A DNA stretch of 64,000 nucleotides from JAFAXD01 sp963833605 (lineage in GTDB: Bacteria; Pseudomonadota; Alphaproteobacteria; Rhizobiales; Xanthobacteraceae), in assembly GCA_963833605.1 (NCBI GenBank), contig CAWHYZ010000012.1, positions 207,057 through 271,056 of the forward strand, written 5' to 3'. The first letter of the stretch is position 1; the number at the start of each line of letters is the position of its first letter. Positions 9,540 through 18,297 of this stretch are shown here, one piece after another. The translations under genes and the position numbers were made by a program. The notes under the pieces are model-generated. The model saw only the letters and a program-made list of their open reading frames with translations, was not told the DNA's origin and did no database searches.

Positions 9540-9862
9540 GTTTCGTCTTGGTCGGCACTGCAACGAATTTTTGTCAGGGCGCGTACTCATAAATCCGATT
9601 CTGTAAGCGCAGCTCGCTGAATGTCTACTTCGCTGCGAAAGCGTCTGAATTGCCGCGTTGCCGCGACACCGCAGCAAACAGCCTCTCCATCAGCAAACAT
9701 CACTTTGCTGGCCATTACGTTATTGCCAAGTTCAGCAAAGCGAGCGATGACAACGGCGGCACGTATGTCGGCGACCCGCCAGTCGTGGCGCTACCCTCTG
9801 GGATCCCGCGCCGCAAACAGCAACCCAAGCTGCCCAGTGAGACGTGGGCCCGAGCGCCGCAG
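9540..9862. other. Intergenic, no gene found
   Basis: A gap of about 320 bp between the URC cluster (+) and ccrM (-), which converge here. I see no convincing coding frame. CTTTGCTG near 9702 and CAGCAAAG near 9733 could pair as an 8-bp stem and might act as a weak terminator; there is no U tract to support it. The frames running through here are antisense extensions from ccrM. Confidence 0.4.
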
Positions 9863-10990
9863 TCAGCTAGTCCCCATCTCCGCTCGCACCTCGGCGCGCA
9901 GGGCGTCTATCGACACCAAGCCCTTGCCGGTCTCGACGTGCCAGAAGGTCCAGCCGTTGCAGGCTTCGAGGCCCTGCGCGAGGGCGCCGACCCGATGGAT
10001 CGAACCGACCTTGTCGCCGAGCGAAATCGCGCCGTCGGCGCGTACCAGCGCTTTCACCCGGCGGCGATTGTCGACCAGGATCGCGCCCGGGGTCACCAGG
10101 CCACGTTCGATCAGCGCGGTGAACGGCACGCGCGGAGCCTCGCGCGCGGTCATGAACGGCGCGAGCGTGTCGGCCGCGAGCGGCATAACGGCGGCGATTC
10201 GCCGGTCCGCCGCGACAGCATAATCCTTCTCGCGCTCGAACCCGATGAAGCGTCGGCGCAGGCGCTTGGCAACCGCACCTGTGGTACCGGTGCCGGCGAA
10301 CGGGTCGAGCACCAGGTCATCCGGGCGTGACGCCGCCAGAATGGCGCGCGCGATCAATGCTTCCGGCTTCTGGGTCGGGTGTAGCTTCTTACCGTTCTGT
10401 TTGAGGCGCTCGTCGCCGGTGCACAGCGGCAAGGTCCAGTCCGAGCGCATCTGAATGTCGTCATTGCCGGCCTTCAGCACCTCGTAGTTGAACGTATAGC
10501 CCTTGGCGCCGGGCTCGCGCGCCGCCCAGATCAGAGTTTCGTGCGCGTTCGTGAAGCGGCGGCCGCGGAAATTCGGCATCGGGTTCGACTTGCGCCAGAT
10601 CACGTCGTTGAGCAGCCAGAACCCAAGGTCCTGCAGCTGTGCGCCGACCCGAAAGATGTTGTGATAGGAGCCAATCACCCACAAGGTCGCGTTCGGCTTC
10701 ATGACGCGCCGGCAGGCCATCAGCCAGGCGCGGGTGAAGTCATCATAGGCGGCGTAGCTCGCGAATTTGTCCCAATCGTCGTCGACTGCATCGACGCGTA
10801 AGTCGTCCGGCCGCTTGAGGTCGCCCTGAAGCTGAAGATTATAGGGCGGATCGGCGAAGACGAGGTCGACGCTCTCGGGAGCAAGCTCCGCCAACCCGGC
10901 GACGCAGTCGCCGGCGATGATCCGATGCGAATTGGAGGAGAACGTGGCGCGGGGCGCCTTGACGGACGCCCCGCGACGTGACGCAACCAT
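9863..10990 (-). CDS. ccrM: Cell-cycle DNA adenine methyltransferase CcrM (GANTC)
   Basis: A beta-class N6-adenine methyltransferase. Motif IV DPPYNLQL is at residues 47-54 and motif I FAGTGTT at 231-237, so the catalytic motif precedes the SAM-binding motif as in CcrM/HinfI enzymes. The target-recognition region lies between them (KSNPMPNFRGRRFTNAHETL), and the C-terminal alphaproteobacterial extension of about 100 residues with GAILVDNRR and GSIHRVGALAQG is present. In Caulobacter and rhizobia CcrM methylates GANTC and couples methylation to the cell cycle; that role is inferred here from family membership. The ATG at 10990 fits. The length (375 residues) is normal. Confidence 0.96.
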   Translation of the reverse strand: MVASRRGASVKAPRATFSSNSHRIIAGDCVAGLAELAPESVDLVFADPPYNLQLQGDLKRPDDLRVDAVDDDWDKFASYAAYDDFTRAWLMACRRVMKPNATLWVIGSYHNIFRVGAQLQDLGFWLLNDVIWRKSNPMPNFRGRRFTNAHETLIWAAREPGAKGYTFNYEVLKAGNDDIQMRSDWTLPLCTGDERLKQNGKKLHPTQKPEALIARAILAASRPDDLVLDPFAGTGTTGAVAKRLRRRFIGFEREKDYAVAADRRIAAVMPLAADTLAPFMTAREAPRVPFTALIERGLVTPGAILVDNRRRVKALVRADGAISLGDKVGSIHRVGALAQGLEACNGWTFWHVETGKGLVSIDALRAEVRAEMGTS

Positions 10991-11209
10991 GCCCCAAACT
11001 CAAGGTACGCGGTCGGCGACGCGAGACCTACAGCCGACGGTGTGGATCATGGCAGGGGCAGGTAAAGAAAGACTTGCGGATGGAAGCCCAAGGAACGGAA
11101 CACCCAGTAAAGTTAAAGAGTTGCCATCCGTTTACTTCTCGCATCATCCGGCGTCTGTCCCGAGCCGTCGGTCCCGAGTATTCTTGGCTTTTGATACCCG
11201 GAGGTTCAC

Positions 11210-12136
11210 ATGCGCTGGGATGATTTCCGACGGAGCGAAAACGTCGAGGACGATCGCGGCGGTGATGGCGGATTGGGCGGAGGCGGTGGCCTTGGTCTCC
11301 CGGGCGGCGGGCTCGGCATCGGAACGATCATCGTTCTTGGTCTCGTAGCCTGGGCGTTCGGGATCGATCCGCGGCTGTTGATCGGGGGAGCCGAAATCCT
11401 GCAAGGAGGTGGTCAGCCGCGCTACGAGCAGCCAACCCAGCCGCGCGCGGCGCGCAACACCCCGCCGAATGATTCAAGTGGGGATTTCATCGCCGCGGTG
11501 CTGGGCGACACCGAGGACACCTGGGGGCAAATTTTTGCCGACTCCGGCCGGACCTACCAACGGCCCAAGCTGCGGCTGTTTTCCGGCGCCGAACGAACGC
11601 CGTGCGTATACGCGCAAAGCGCCATGGGCCCGTTCTATTGCCCGCTCGATCAGCGCGTCTATCTCGACACCTCGTTCTTTCGCGACATGCAGACGCGCTT
11701 TCGCGCCTGCAACAGCGACAAGGCCTGCGAGTTCTCCGAGGCCTACGTGATCGCCCATGAGATCGGCCATCACGTGCAGAACCAGCTCGGTATCCTGCCC
11801 AAGGTGCAGGAGGCGCAGCAGAAACTGGGCGGCGACCGCGTTGCGGCCAACCAGCTGCAGGTACGCGTCGAGCTGCAGGCCGATTGTCTCGCCGGCGTGT
11901 GGGCCAACCGCTCCAACAAGAAACGCCAGTTCATTGATCCAGGCAACGTCGACCAGGCGCTGCAGACGGCCTCGGCCATAGGCGATGACCGGCTGCAAAG
12001 GCAGGCGCGCGGCTACGTGGTGCCGGATTCGTTCACGCACGGAACTTCGGAACAGCGCAAGCGCTGGTTCATGATCGGACTCCAGCAAGGCAGTGTGCAG
12101 GCCTGCAATACGTTCAGCAATTCGGCGCAGATCTGA
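11210..12136 (+). CDS. Neutral zinc metallopeptidase (YpfJ family)
   Basis: A single-pass membrane protein of 308 residues. It begins MRWDDFRRSENVEDDRG, then has a Gly-rich stretch (20-37), one membrane segment (about 38-50) and a proline-rich linker. The YpfJ/neutral zinc metallopeptidase domain follows: GPFYCPLDQRVYLD, then HEIGHH with the HExxH zinc motif at 183-187, and later QADCLAGVW, the likely third ligand region. Two cysteine pairs near 132-173 suggest an extracytoplasmic domain. The substrate is unknown. GGAGG lies 6 bp before the ATG at 11210. The gene stands alone between ccrM (divergent) and a small hypothetical gene. Confidence 0.9.
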   Translation: MRWDDFRRSENVEDDRGGDGGLGGGGGLGLPGGGLGIGTIIVLGLVAWAFGIDPRLLIGGAEILQGGGQPRYEQPTQPRAARNTPPNDSSGDFIAAVLGDTEDTWGQIFADSGRTYQRPKLRLFSGAERTPCVYAQSAMGPFYCPLDQRVYLDTSFFRDMQTRFRACNSDKACEFSEAYVIAHEIGHHVQNQLGILPKVQEAQQKLGGDRVAANQLQVRVELQADCLAGVWANRSNKKRQFIDPGNVDQALQTASAIGDDRLQRQARGYVVPDSFTHGTSEQRKRWFMIGLQQGSVQACNTFSNSAQI

Positions 12137-12247
12137 GAAGTCGACCGACGCGCTGCACGACGCAAGGTTGCGTTAAAAAAGCGAATTCCCGCCGGGACTA
12201 AAGTGAGGGCGCGAGCGTTATTCCGAAGAGGAGCTCGCGCCTGCGCC

Positions 12248-12559
12248 ATGACCCGGACGGTCCCGGAGAAGATTAGGGATTTCCTGTGCGATCGAACGCG
12301 CGGCGCTTATTGCGACGACTGCCTGCAGCAGCGGCTGGGCATCAAGTGGCGCCAGCAGGTGCAGACGATCACCGCGACCCTGGCGGTGACTGGCGTTTTT
12401 GTGCGCGAATACGGCACGTGCGCGACCTGCAATGAGCAGAAGCAGGTGATTCATGCGGTGCCGCTCGGAGCCGAAGGCGGTGCTGCCCCGCCGAACGGCG
12501 CATCACCGCAAGCCGAAAAAATTGTGAAAGAGTTGCTCCGGGCAAAATCCTCACGCTGA
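12248..12559 (+). CDS. Small hypothetical protein with two CxxC pairs
   Basis: A 103-residue protein that I cannot assign to a named family with confidence. It starts at ATG 12248 (MTRTVPEKIRDFLCDRTRG); an in-frame start at 12203 is possible but adds an Arg-rich tail that looks non-coding. The pairs CDDC and CATC flank a segment that resembles a small winged helix (RLGIKWRQQVQTITATLAVTG), so a zinc-bound DNA-binding fold is plausible. The C-terminal 25 residues are Pro/Ala-rich and probably disordered. It follows the YpfJ-type gene on the same strand but 111 bp away. Confidence 0.6.
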   Translation: MTRTVPEKIRDFLCDRTRGAYCDDCLQQRLGIKWRQQVQTITATLAVTGVFVREYGTCATCNEQKQVIHAVPLGAEGGAAPPNGASPQAEKIVKELLRAKSSR

Positions 12560-12766
12560 GCGGTGATACCGCGACGCTGCATACAGGGCGTGCGAGGATT
12601 CGAGGGGACGGATATCCTGCCAAGCGCCACCCCGATGTTTTGCGCAGGGTCACGTGCGAAGCGGAACTTCGCCAGGCAGATCTAAGGTCGGATCCGTCAA
12701 CAACCGGAAACGGTCGACTTCAATCAGCGCGGTCGGGCCTCCGATCAGGGTTAACCTTAGCGCGTG
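12560..12766 (-). pseudogene. Remnant of an MBL-fold metal-dependent hydrolase
   Basis: From an ATG at 12766 the minus strand encodes MHALRLTLIGGPTALIEVD and then FRLLTDPTLDLPGE. This is the conserved start of UlaG-like beta-lactamase-fold hydrolases. The frame then ends. A one-base change of frame continues with VTLRKTSG, again typical of that family, after which the similarity fades and no HxHxDH metal motif is reached. At most 60-70 of the expected 250-300 residues remain, so this is a truncated gene remnant directly behind the EamA permease gene. Confidence 0.6.
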
Positions 12767-12768
12767 CA

Positions 12769-13740
12769 TCACCAGTTCCGTACCGGCATGGCGACGCTCG
12801 ATCGCCTCTGTCTGGTGTCGTTGGCAGCCCGCGTCACCAGATAGATGCCGAGCGCCACGGGGAAAATGCCGAGGAGATCGCGGGATTCCACACGCTCGCC
12901 CAGCAGCAGCCAGCCGAACAGAACGCCGAGCGGCGGCATCAGAAAGTGATACGCGCTGGCACCGGTGGCGCCGCAGCGCCGCAGCAGGCGAAACCACAGC
13001 AGATAGCCGAAGACCGAGACCACGAACGCCGAGTAGGCGAAGCCGGCGACGAGGCGCCAATCGGGGACGATGTCGCTCACCTGCTCGAATGTCATCGCGA
13101 ACGGCAGCAGCGCCAGTCCGGCCGCCAGGTTCTGCACGGCGTTGCCAGTCCACAAGCCGCCGCTTGGTGCAAGCCGCTTGAACAAGATCGATCCGGCGAC
13201 GAGCGAGATCAAGCCGCCGATCGCGAGCGCAATCCCCGTGGGATCGTCAAGTTTCCCACTGATGCGACTCTGCACGATGAAAACGACCCCGCCGACGCCG
13301 AGGATGAGCCCCGTAACCTTGCGCCAGGTCAGGGGCTCGCTCAGAAACGCGGCGGCCAGCAGCGTCGTGAGAACCGGGTTGGCGCTGGAAATGATGGCGG
13401 TCAACCCGGCCGAAATGCTTCGCATCCCGATGTAGTTGAGCCCGAGATAGATCGCATTGTTGGCGAGCCCAAGCATCGCGAAGATCAACATGTCACGCCA
13501 ACCGATCCGCCACTCGCCCGATCGCAAGCCGAGCGCGGCAAACATGACCGTTGCGGCCAATAGAAAGCGGGCGCTCAGCAGGATAAGCGGCGGACAATAG
13601 GCGAGGGTGAGCTTGGCCGCCGCGAATGCCGAGCTCCACAGCAGACAAAATATCAGCACCTGCAGCGGCATTGCGTTTAAGTCACGGTCAGCGGTGGGGT
13701 CGGAGACGAGTTGCATGGTGGGCTCAATTTCGACAGGCAA
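12769..13740 (-). CDS. EamA/DMT-family inner-membrane permease
   Basis: A drug/metabolite transporter with two EamA repeats and about ten hydrophobic segments. The first repeat begins LIFCLLWSSAFAAAKL, the second IALAIGGLISLVAGSILFKRL, and the second EamA end SAYHFLMPPLGVLFGWLLLGE is clear. The substrate is unknown; members export amino acids, nucleotides or metabolites. The start could be the first ATG (13740) or an internal ATG at 13671 (MPLQVLIFCLLW), which is better supported because conservation begins there. It is divergent from a broken LysR gene, the usual pairing of a DMT exporter and its regulator. Confidence 0.88.
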   Translation of the reverse strand: MPVEIEPTMQLVSDPTADRDLNAMPLQVLIFCLLWSSAFAAAKLTLAYCPPLILLSARFLLAATVMFAALGLRSGEWRIGWRDMLIFAMLGLANNAIYLGLNYIGMRSISAGLTAIISSANPVLTTLLAAAFLSEPLTWRKVTGLILGVGGVVFIVQSRISGKLDDPTGIALAIGGLISLVAGSILFKRLAPSGGLWTGNAVQNLAAGLALLPFAMTFEQVSDIVPDWRLVAGFAYSAFVVSVFGYLLWFRLLRRCGATGASAYHFLMPPLGVLFGWLLLGERVESRDLLGIFPVALGIYLVTRAANDTRQRRSSVAMPVRNW

Positions 13741-13861
13741 TCGCGTGCGCGTGGCCGCGATCGGGCCGCGGTCTGCTCCAAATAAAATGTAGGCGGTTCG
13801 CTCATCATTTTGAAATTAAATGATAGAATGCATGTCAGTCGAAAAGCAAATAGGTGACATC

Positions 13862-14736
13862 ATGCTCGATCTCGACCTGCTGCGCAGTTTCGTGTCGGTG
13901 GTGGACGCCGGCGGCTTCACCCGCGCGGGCGAGCGCGTTCACCGCACGCAATCCACCGTCAGCCAGCAGATCCGGCGGCTGGAGGATGGATTTGGTCGGC
14001 CGCTGCTGGTGCGCGACGGCAAGCGTGTCGCGCTCACCGAAGAGGGCGAGCGGCTATTGTCCTATGCGCGGCGCATTCTCGCGCTCGCCGAGGAAGCCCA
14101 GCACGTGGTCGCGCGGCCCGCTGGCGACGGCGTCGTCCGACTCGGCCTGCCGGAAGATTTCGCCGCCAATCGGTTGACTGCGGTGCTGGCGAAGTTCGCG
14201 CATTCGCGCCCCGGGCTACGGCTCGACGTGCGCTGTGAGCTCAGCGTCAAGCTGCGCAGCGATCTCGATCGCGGCGAGCTTGATCTGATCTTGTTCAAGC
14301 GCGACGCCGGCGAGTAAGGTGGCATTGCGTGCTGGCCTGAGCGCCTGAGCTGGGTAGTCAGCGGCACGCGTTCGCTTGAGCTGCGGCGCGGCGCGATCCC
14401 ACTGGTGGCGTTCCCGAAGGCTGCATCTATCGCAATCGCGCCATCCATGCGCTCGAAGCGGCGGGACGTAGCTGGTACATCGCTTATTCGAGCCCGAACT
14501 TCTCCGGCATCCAGGCAGCGATCACGGTCGGATTCGGCGTCAGCATCCTGCCGCAGGCCGCGATCCTGTCGGAGCATCGGATGTTGGGGGCCAAAGACGG
14601 CTTTCCGAAAGTGCCCAATACCGAACTCGCGCTGCTGGCGGCGAACGATGCGAGCCCGGCCGCGCGCCGCCTGGCCAACGTCCTGGCCGAATTCTGCTCC
14701 GCCGGTCGGCGCGCGGCGGCCCAGAACAAGTTTTGA
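13862..14736 (+). pseudogene. LysR-family regulator with internal stop and frameshift
   Basis: The N-terminus is a complete LysR winged helix: MLDLDLLRSFVSVVDAGGF, then THRTQS-type recognition helix residues (RTQSTVSQQIRRLED) and GKRVALTEEGERLL. The effector-binding domain is interrupted twice. A TAA at 14315-14317 cuts the frame in KRDAGE*GGIACWPERLSWV, although the sequence after it is still family-like in the same frame. At about 14410 one base is missing, and the remaining domain (GCIYRNRAIHALEAAGR to ILPQAAIL) is in another frame, ending at 14736. With two separate lesions real inactivation is more likely here than in other genes of the window, but sequence error is not excluded. It faces the EamA permease that it probably controlled. 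Confidence 0.8.
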
Positions 14737-14908
14737 TTGGCACACAATCATAATATTTGGATGACATGATGTCCTGAACGTCTTTCACGGGTTTTTGATT
14801 GCGATTCTCAGGATTTTCTACACCGGCGCAGGGTTTGACACGTTAGTGGGCGGCCGCTTTCGGCAAGAACGACTCTGAACGCTCGCGTACCGGCCTGAGG
14901 AACCCCAA

Positions 14909-15331
14909 ATGATCCGTCGCGAATTTCTGTATCTTCCCGGGCTCGCTTTGATGCTCCCCGCGATGTCGCAAGTTGCGCAAGCGCAGCCAGTCGCGCCAAA
15001 GCTCGTCCAAATCGTGCGCAAGGATCTGGAAGGGCAGGGGCAATTGGTCCAGGAAACCGTCGTCAACATCGCCGACTTCGGGCCCGGCAGCGCCTCGCCG
15101 TGGCACATGCATCCGGGCGCACAGGAACTCCTGTTCGTAACAGATGGTAGCCTGACGCTCGAGGTCGACGGACAAGGAGCAAAGGTTATCAACGCAGGCG
15201 AAGGCGGCATCATTCCGGCCAACGTCCCCATCTCGTGCGGAACACGAGCACAAGCGTGGCCGCAAAAGGGCTCGTGGTATTCAGCCGCAGCGCAAAGGAT
15301 AAACCGCTGTTGGTGTTGGTGAAGCGGTAGG
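14909..15331 (+). CDS. Secreted cupin-domain protein (frameshift near the end)
   Basis: A small exported cupin. The N-terminus MIRREFLYLPGLALMLP ends in AQA near residue 26 and starts with a twin Arg, so Sec or Tat export is possible. The single cupin barrel follows, with WHMHPG as the metal-binding histidines, QELLFVTDGSLTLEVDG and AGEGGIIPANVP. The raw frame changes in the run CCCC at 15226-15229. With one more C the frame reads HLVRNTSTSVAAKGLVV and on to LLVLVKR, a normal cupin end, and stops at TAG 15329-15331. The deletion in a homopolymer is best explained as a sequence error. Ligand unknown. It stands alone downstream of the broken LysR gene. Confidence 0.72.
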
Positions 15332-15405
15332 CTTTGTCCCTCCCGGCGCGGCGGTCACCTTGCCGCCGGTAGCCCGAAGTGCTTAATTGAGCGTACCGGG
15401 GACAT

Positions 15406-15477
15406 GCAGGCTCCCCGTTAGACGGCAAACCGTCCAAGCTCTGCGCAACGCTCGATGTGTCGAGGTGATTGCGCATG
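15406..15477 (+). promoter_or_regulatory. Structured leader element, copy A, ahead of the ABC exporter gene
   Basis: A 72-base element about 85% identical to the reverse complement of 20845-20916. It has a small hairpin GACGG-CAAA-CCGTC at 15421-15434, then CAAGCTCTGCGCAA, then a larger hairpin in which TGCGCAA and CTCG pair with CGAG and TTGCGCA. The 3' arm holds GAGG, the probable ribosome binding site, and ends in the first base of the ATG of the ABC ATPase gene at 15475. The structure could hide the start site. Covariation with copy B supports the folding. No known riboswitch class is recognised. Confidence 0.6.
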
Positions 15478-16200
15478 GACGGAGGATCATCCGATCCGAG
15501 ACTTCTGGAGATTGCGGCGCTGCGCAAGCGCTACGGCGAGCAGATTGCGCTTGCCGACGTCGCGTTCTCCGTCCACGTCGGCGAAGTGCTGGGTATCATC
15601 GGGCCGAACGGCGCCGGCAAGACGACGCTGCTGGAAGCAATCGCCGGGCTGCTGCCAGCGGATAGCGGGCGCGTGCTGTGGCAAGGTCAGGCGCTCGTGC
15701 ACGCGCAGCGGCGCAATGCCATCTTCTACCTGCCGGACGGCGTGCGACCGTACCGCGACCAGTTCGCGGTGCAGGTGTTGTCGTTCTTCGCCGGCGTCTA
15801 TCGCCGCTCGGCGGCCCAGATGGCGGATACGGTTCAGCGTCTCGGTCTTGAGCCGGTGCTGCAAAAGCCCGTGTACGCCTTGTCGAAGGGCTATGCGCGC
15901 CGATTGGTGCTGGCGCTTGGCCTGCTCGCGCCGCAGCCGCTTTTGTTGATGGACGAGCCGTTCGACGGTTTCGATCTCCGGCAAACCCGCGACGTCATGG
16001 CGTTGCTGCGTGCGCTTGCGGCGAACGGGCGCACGCTCGTTCTCGCCATCCATCAGCTCACCGATGCTGAGCGCGTGTGCGACCGGTTCCTGTTCCTGGG
16101 AGAGGGGCGGGTGCTTGCGCTCGGTACGCTCGGCGAGCTGCGCGTGCGTATGAGGCTGCCGGCCGCGAGCCTGGAGGATCTCTTCCTTGCGCTTACCTGA
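15475..16200 (+). CDS. ABC exporter ATP-binding protein
   Basis: A 241-residue ABC ATPase. Walker A is GPNGAGKTT, the signature region reads ALSKGYARRLVLALGLL (LSKGYARR in place of LSGGQ, as in many exporter ATPases), Walker B is PLLLMDEPFDGFD, and the switch His is in LAIHQLTD. I start it at ATG 15475 (MDGGSSDPRLLEI), preceded by GAGG 8 bases upstream; a TTG at 15469 is in frame but lacks a site. Subfamily resembles NatA/Gld/CcmA-type exporters. The permease gene overlaps its end by 14 bp, so they form one transcript and one complex in the inner membrane. Its start lies inside a folded leader element. Confidence 0.92.
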   Translation: MDGGSSDPRLLEIAALRKRYGEQIALADVAFSVHVGEVLGIIGPNGAGKTTLLEAIAGLLPADSGRVLWQGQALVHAQRRNAIFYLPDGVRPYRDQFAVQVLSFFAGVYRRSAAQMADTVQRLGLEPVLQKPVYALSKGYARRLVLALGLLAPQPLLLMDEPFDGFDLRQTRDVMALLRALAANGRTLVLAIHQLTDAERVCDRFLFLGEGRVLALGTLGELRVRMRLPAASLEDLFLALT

Positions 16201-17575
16201 GGCCATCACCACGCGCGCGGCTCCGCTGCGCCCGCTCGTCATCAAGGAGCTGCGCGAGATTGTCGCCGGCCGCGCCTTGTGGGTGATGTTGTTGTTGATG
16301 TGCCCGCTGGTCGGATACAGCTTCTTCCAGGCGGTGTCGCTCTATAGCGAAGCGAGTACTGCGGGCCTGCAGTCGCCGGTGCTGGCCGCGAGCCTGTCGC
16401 CGTTCGACGGTGTGTTGGTGCCTTCATTCGGCGCCTCCTATGTCGCCGTCACTTTGCTGTTTCCATTTGTCGCGATCCGTGTGCTCGGCCAGGAGAAGGA
16501 AACGGGCGCGCTGCTACTCTTGATGCAGCTGCCCTATCGGCCGGCAACGCTCATTGGAGCCAAGCTCGTGGCCGTATTGGTCGCGTGGGTACTGGTCAAC
16601 ATTCCATCGTTCGCGACGCTCGCTGCATGGCTCTCGTTGGGTGGCCACCTCGCGCTTGCGGAGACGTTGAACCTCGTGTTCGGCCATCTGTTTTACGGGC
16701 TCCTGGTCGGGACCATCGCGCTGTTTGCGGCAGCACTGACGGATGGGAGTGCGACCGCGGCGATCGTCGCGCTCGGCTTCACGATCGGCTCCTGGGTGCT
16801 CGACTTCACGATCGCGGGTCGCCCGGGCATCCTCGACTGGATCGCGCGTCTCTCGCTGACCCAGACCTTGCGCAGCTTCGAGCAAGGCGTGTTTTCGCTC
16901 GGCCTCGCTTTGGGGATCGTCACCGTGATCGGCAGTTTTGCCGCCTTGGCCAGCTTGTGGCTGCCGCCGGGCGCCGGTGTCCGGACCAAGGCCGTACGAT
17001 CGATCGCGTGCATTCTCGCAGCTGTAATTGTGCTGGTGCTGGTCGCGCAGACCGGGTTTTCGCGCGACGTGACCGAGGATCGGCGCAACTCGTTTCCTGC
17101 CGCAGACGAGCGTGTGCTCATGACCTTGTCCGAGCCGCTGCGGATCACGGTCCATCTGGCACCCGAGGACCCGCGCTTCGCGGATCTGCAGCGCAACGTG
17201 TTGGCAAAGCTCGGACGTGCGATGCCTGACGTTGCGATTCGCCTGGCCGGCGCCGGACAGCCCGTCGCAACCGGCACTGGCGACGCGACCTACGGCCAAA
17301 TCGAACTCGCCTATGGTCGCCACACCGACGTGACCCGTTCGACCAGCCCGCGCGAAATTCTGCCGCTGCTCTATGGCCTTGCCCAGGTGCCGGCACCACG
17401 CCCCGATCCTGGCGGGGGTTATCCCGGCTACCCGCTGGTGGCCGACGCCTGGCTCAGCTTGCCTCTGTTCTTCGGCGCGCTGCCGCTGCTGATCGCGCTC
17501 GCATGGTGGGTCAGCCGGCGGCCGCCGCGATACGCGCGCGTATTCATCAAGGAGACGACTCATGACCAAAACTAG
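16187..17575 (+). CDS. ABC exporter permease fused to a Gld-like periplasmic domain
   Basis: A 462-residue membrane protein that starts at TTG 16187, overlapping the ATPase gene. Residues about 10-265 form an ABC-2-type permease with six hydrophobic segments. A seventh segment (ACILAAVIVLVLVAQTGF) is followed by DVTEDRRNSFPAADERVLMT, which is the beginning of the GldG/ABC_transp_aux periplasmic domain (in GldG proteins D-x-T-x-x-x-x-x-S-L). This domain is short (about 115 residues) and the protein ends with a further membrane segment and an Arg-rich tail. GldF and GldG are usually two proteins; here they appear to be one. The exported compound is unknown. The next gene begins inside its last codons. 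Confidence 0.85.
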   Translation: MRLPEAITTRAAPLRPLVIKELREIVAGRALWVMLLLMCPLVGYSFFQAVSLYSEASTAGLQSPVLAASLSPFDGVLVPSFGASYVAVTLLFPFVAIRVLGQEKETGALLLLMQLPYRPATLIGAKLVAVLVAWVLVNIPSFATLAAWLSLGGHLALAETLNLVFGHLFYGLLVGTIALFAAALTDGSATAAIVALGFTIGSWVLDFTIAGRPGILDWIARLSLTQTLRSFEQGVFSLGLALGIVTVIGSFAALASLWLPPGAGVRTKAVRSIACILAAVIVLVLVAQTGFSRDVTEDRRNSFPAADERVLMTLSEPLRITVHLAPEDPRFADLQRNVLAKLGRAMPDVAIRLAGAGQPVATGTGDATYGQIELAYGRHTDVTRSTSPREILPLLYGLAQVPAPRPDPGGGYPGYPLVADAWLSLPLFFGALPLLIALAWWVSRRPPRYARVFIKETTHDQN

Positions 17576-18287
17576 GCTCACGACAGTGATCGCCGCCCTC
17601 ACGCTCGGTCTCGCGCCACCGACCTTGACGCTTGCGGCCGGGCCGTCCACGACCGTCGACCTTTCCAGCGAGAGCGCCGGCGCCGAACCGACGGCTCTCA
17701 TACCTGTCGTCGGCATCTGGCGGATCGAAAAGGACGGCGGCAAGAACGTGCTGACCGTCGATGGGCGGCAATGGAAAGAAGGGCAATCATCGGCCGGCAT
17801 TGCCGACAAGGCGCGCGCGCTTTATGGCGATCGTTATGCGGAGTTCCTCGATCGGGTGCAGGCCTATGCCTACTATCCCTACGCGGTCGCCAAGGATTTT
17901 TCGGGTTTCCGCAATGGCGAGATCACCGTGCGCTTCGAAGGCCTGTCGGGCCGCATCGACCAGGGCGCCGGCATCCTGTTCAACCTCAAACCGAACGGCG
18001 ACTATCTGACGGTTCGCGCCAATTGTCTGGAAGACAATCTGGTGCTTTGGAAGTTCGAGAAAGGCCGGCGCTCGTCGGTGAAATGGATAAGAAACACGCC
18101 GACACCGAGCGGCCAATGGCACGAGCTCAAGGTTCGCATTGCGGGGACCAAGGTCGAAGGTTATCTCGACGGCAAGCTCTATCTCGAGCATCAGCTGCCG
18201 GAACCGGTGTCAGGCCGGATCGGCCTGTGGTCGAAAGCCGACAGCCGCATGTACTTCACTGATTTCACCGTCACGCCGGCCGAGTGA
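17562..18287 (+). CDS. Secreted LamG/DUF1080-like concanavalin-fold protein
   Basis: A 241-residue protein with a Sec signal peptide (residues 1-26, ending TLAAG). The mature part is strand-rich and has the features of the 3-keto-disaccharide hydrolase/LamG-like fold: FEGLSGRIDQGAGILFN, DYLTVRANCLEDNLVLWKF, WHELKVRIAGTKVEGYLDGK and the closing GRIGLWSKADSRMYFTDF. Such domains bind or cleave carbohydrates; I cannot name catalytic residues. It overlaps the ABC permease gene by 14 bp and is probably co-translated with it, so it may be a periplasmic partner of the exporter. Confidence 0.75.
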   Translation: MTKTRLTTVIAALTLGLAPPTLTLAAGPSTTVDLSSESAGAEPTALIPVVGIWRIEKDGGKNVLTVDGRQWKEGQSSAGIADKARALYGDRYAEFLDRVQAYAYYPYAVAKDFSGFRNGEITVRFEGLSGRIDQGAGILFNLKPNGDYLTVRANCLEDNLVLWKFEKGRRSSVKWIRNTPTPSGQWHELKVRIAGTKVEGYLDGKLYLEHQLPEPVSGRIGLWSKADSRMYFTDFTVTPAE

Positions 18288-18297
18288 TCCATAAGGA

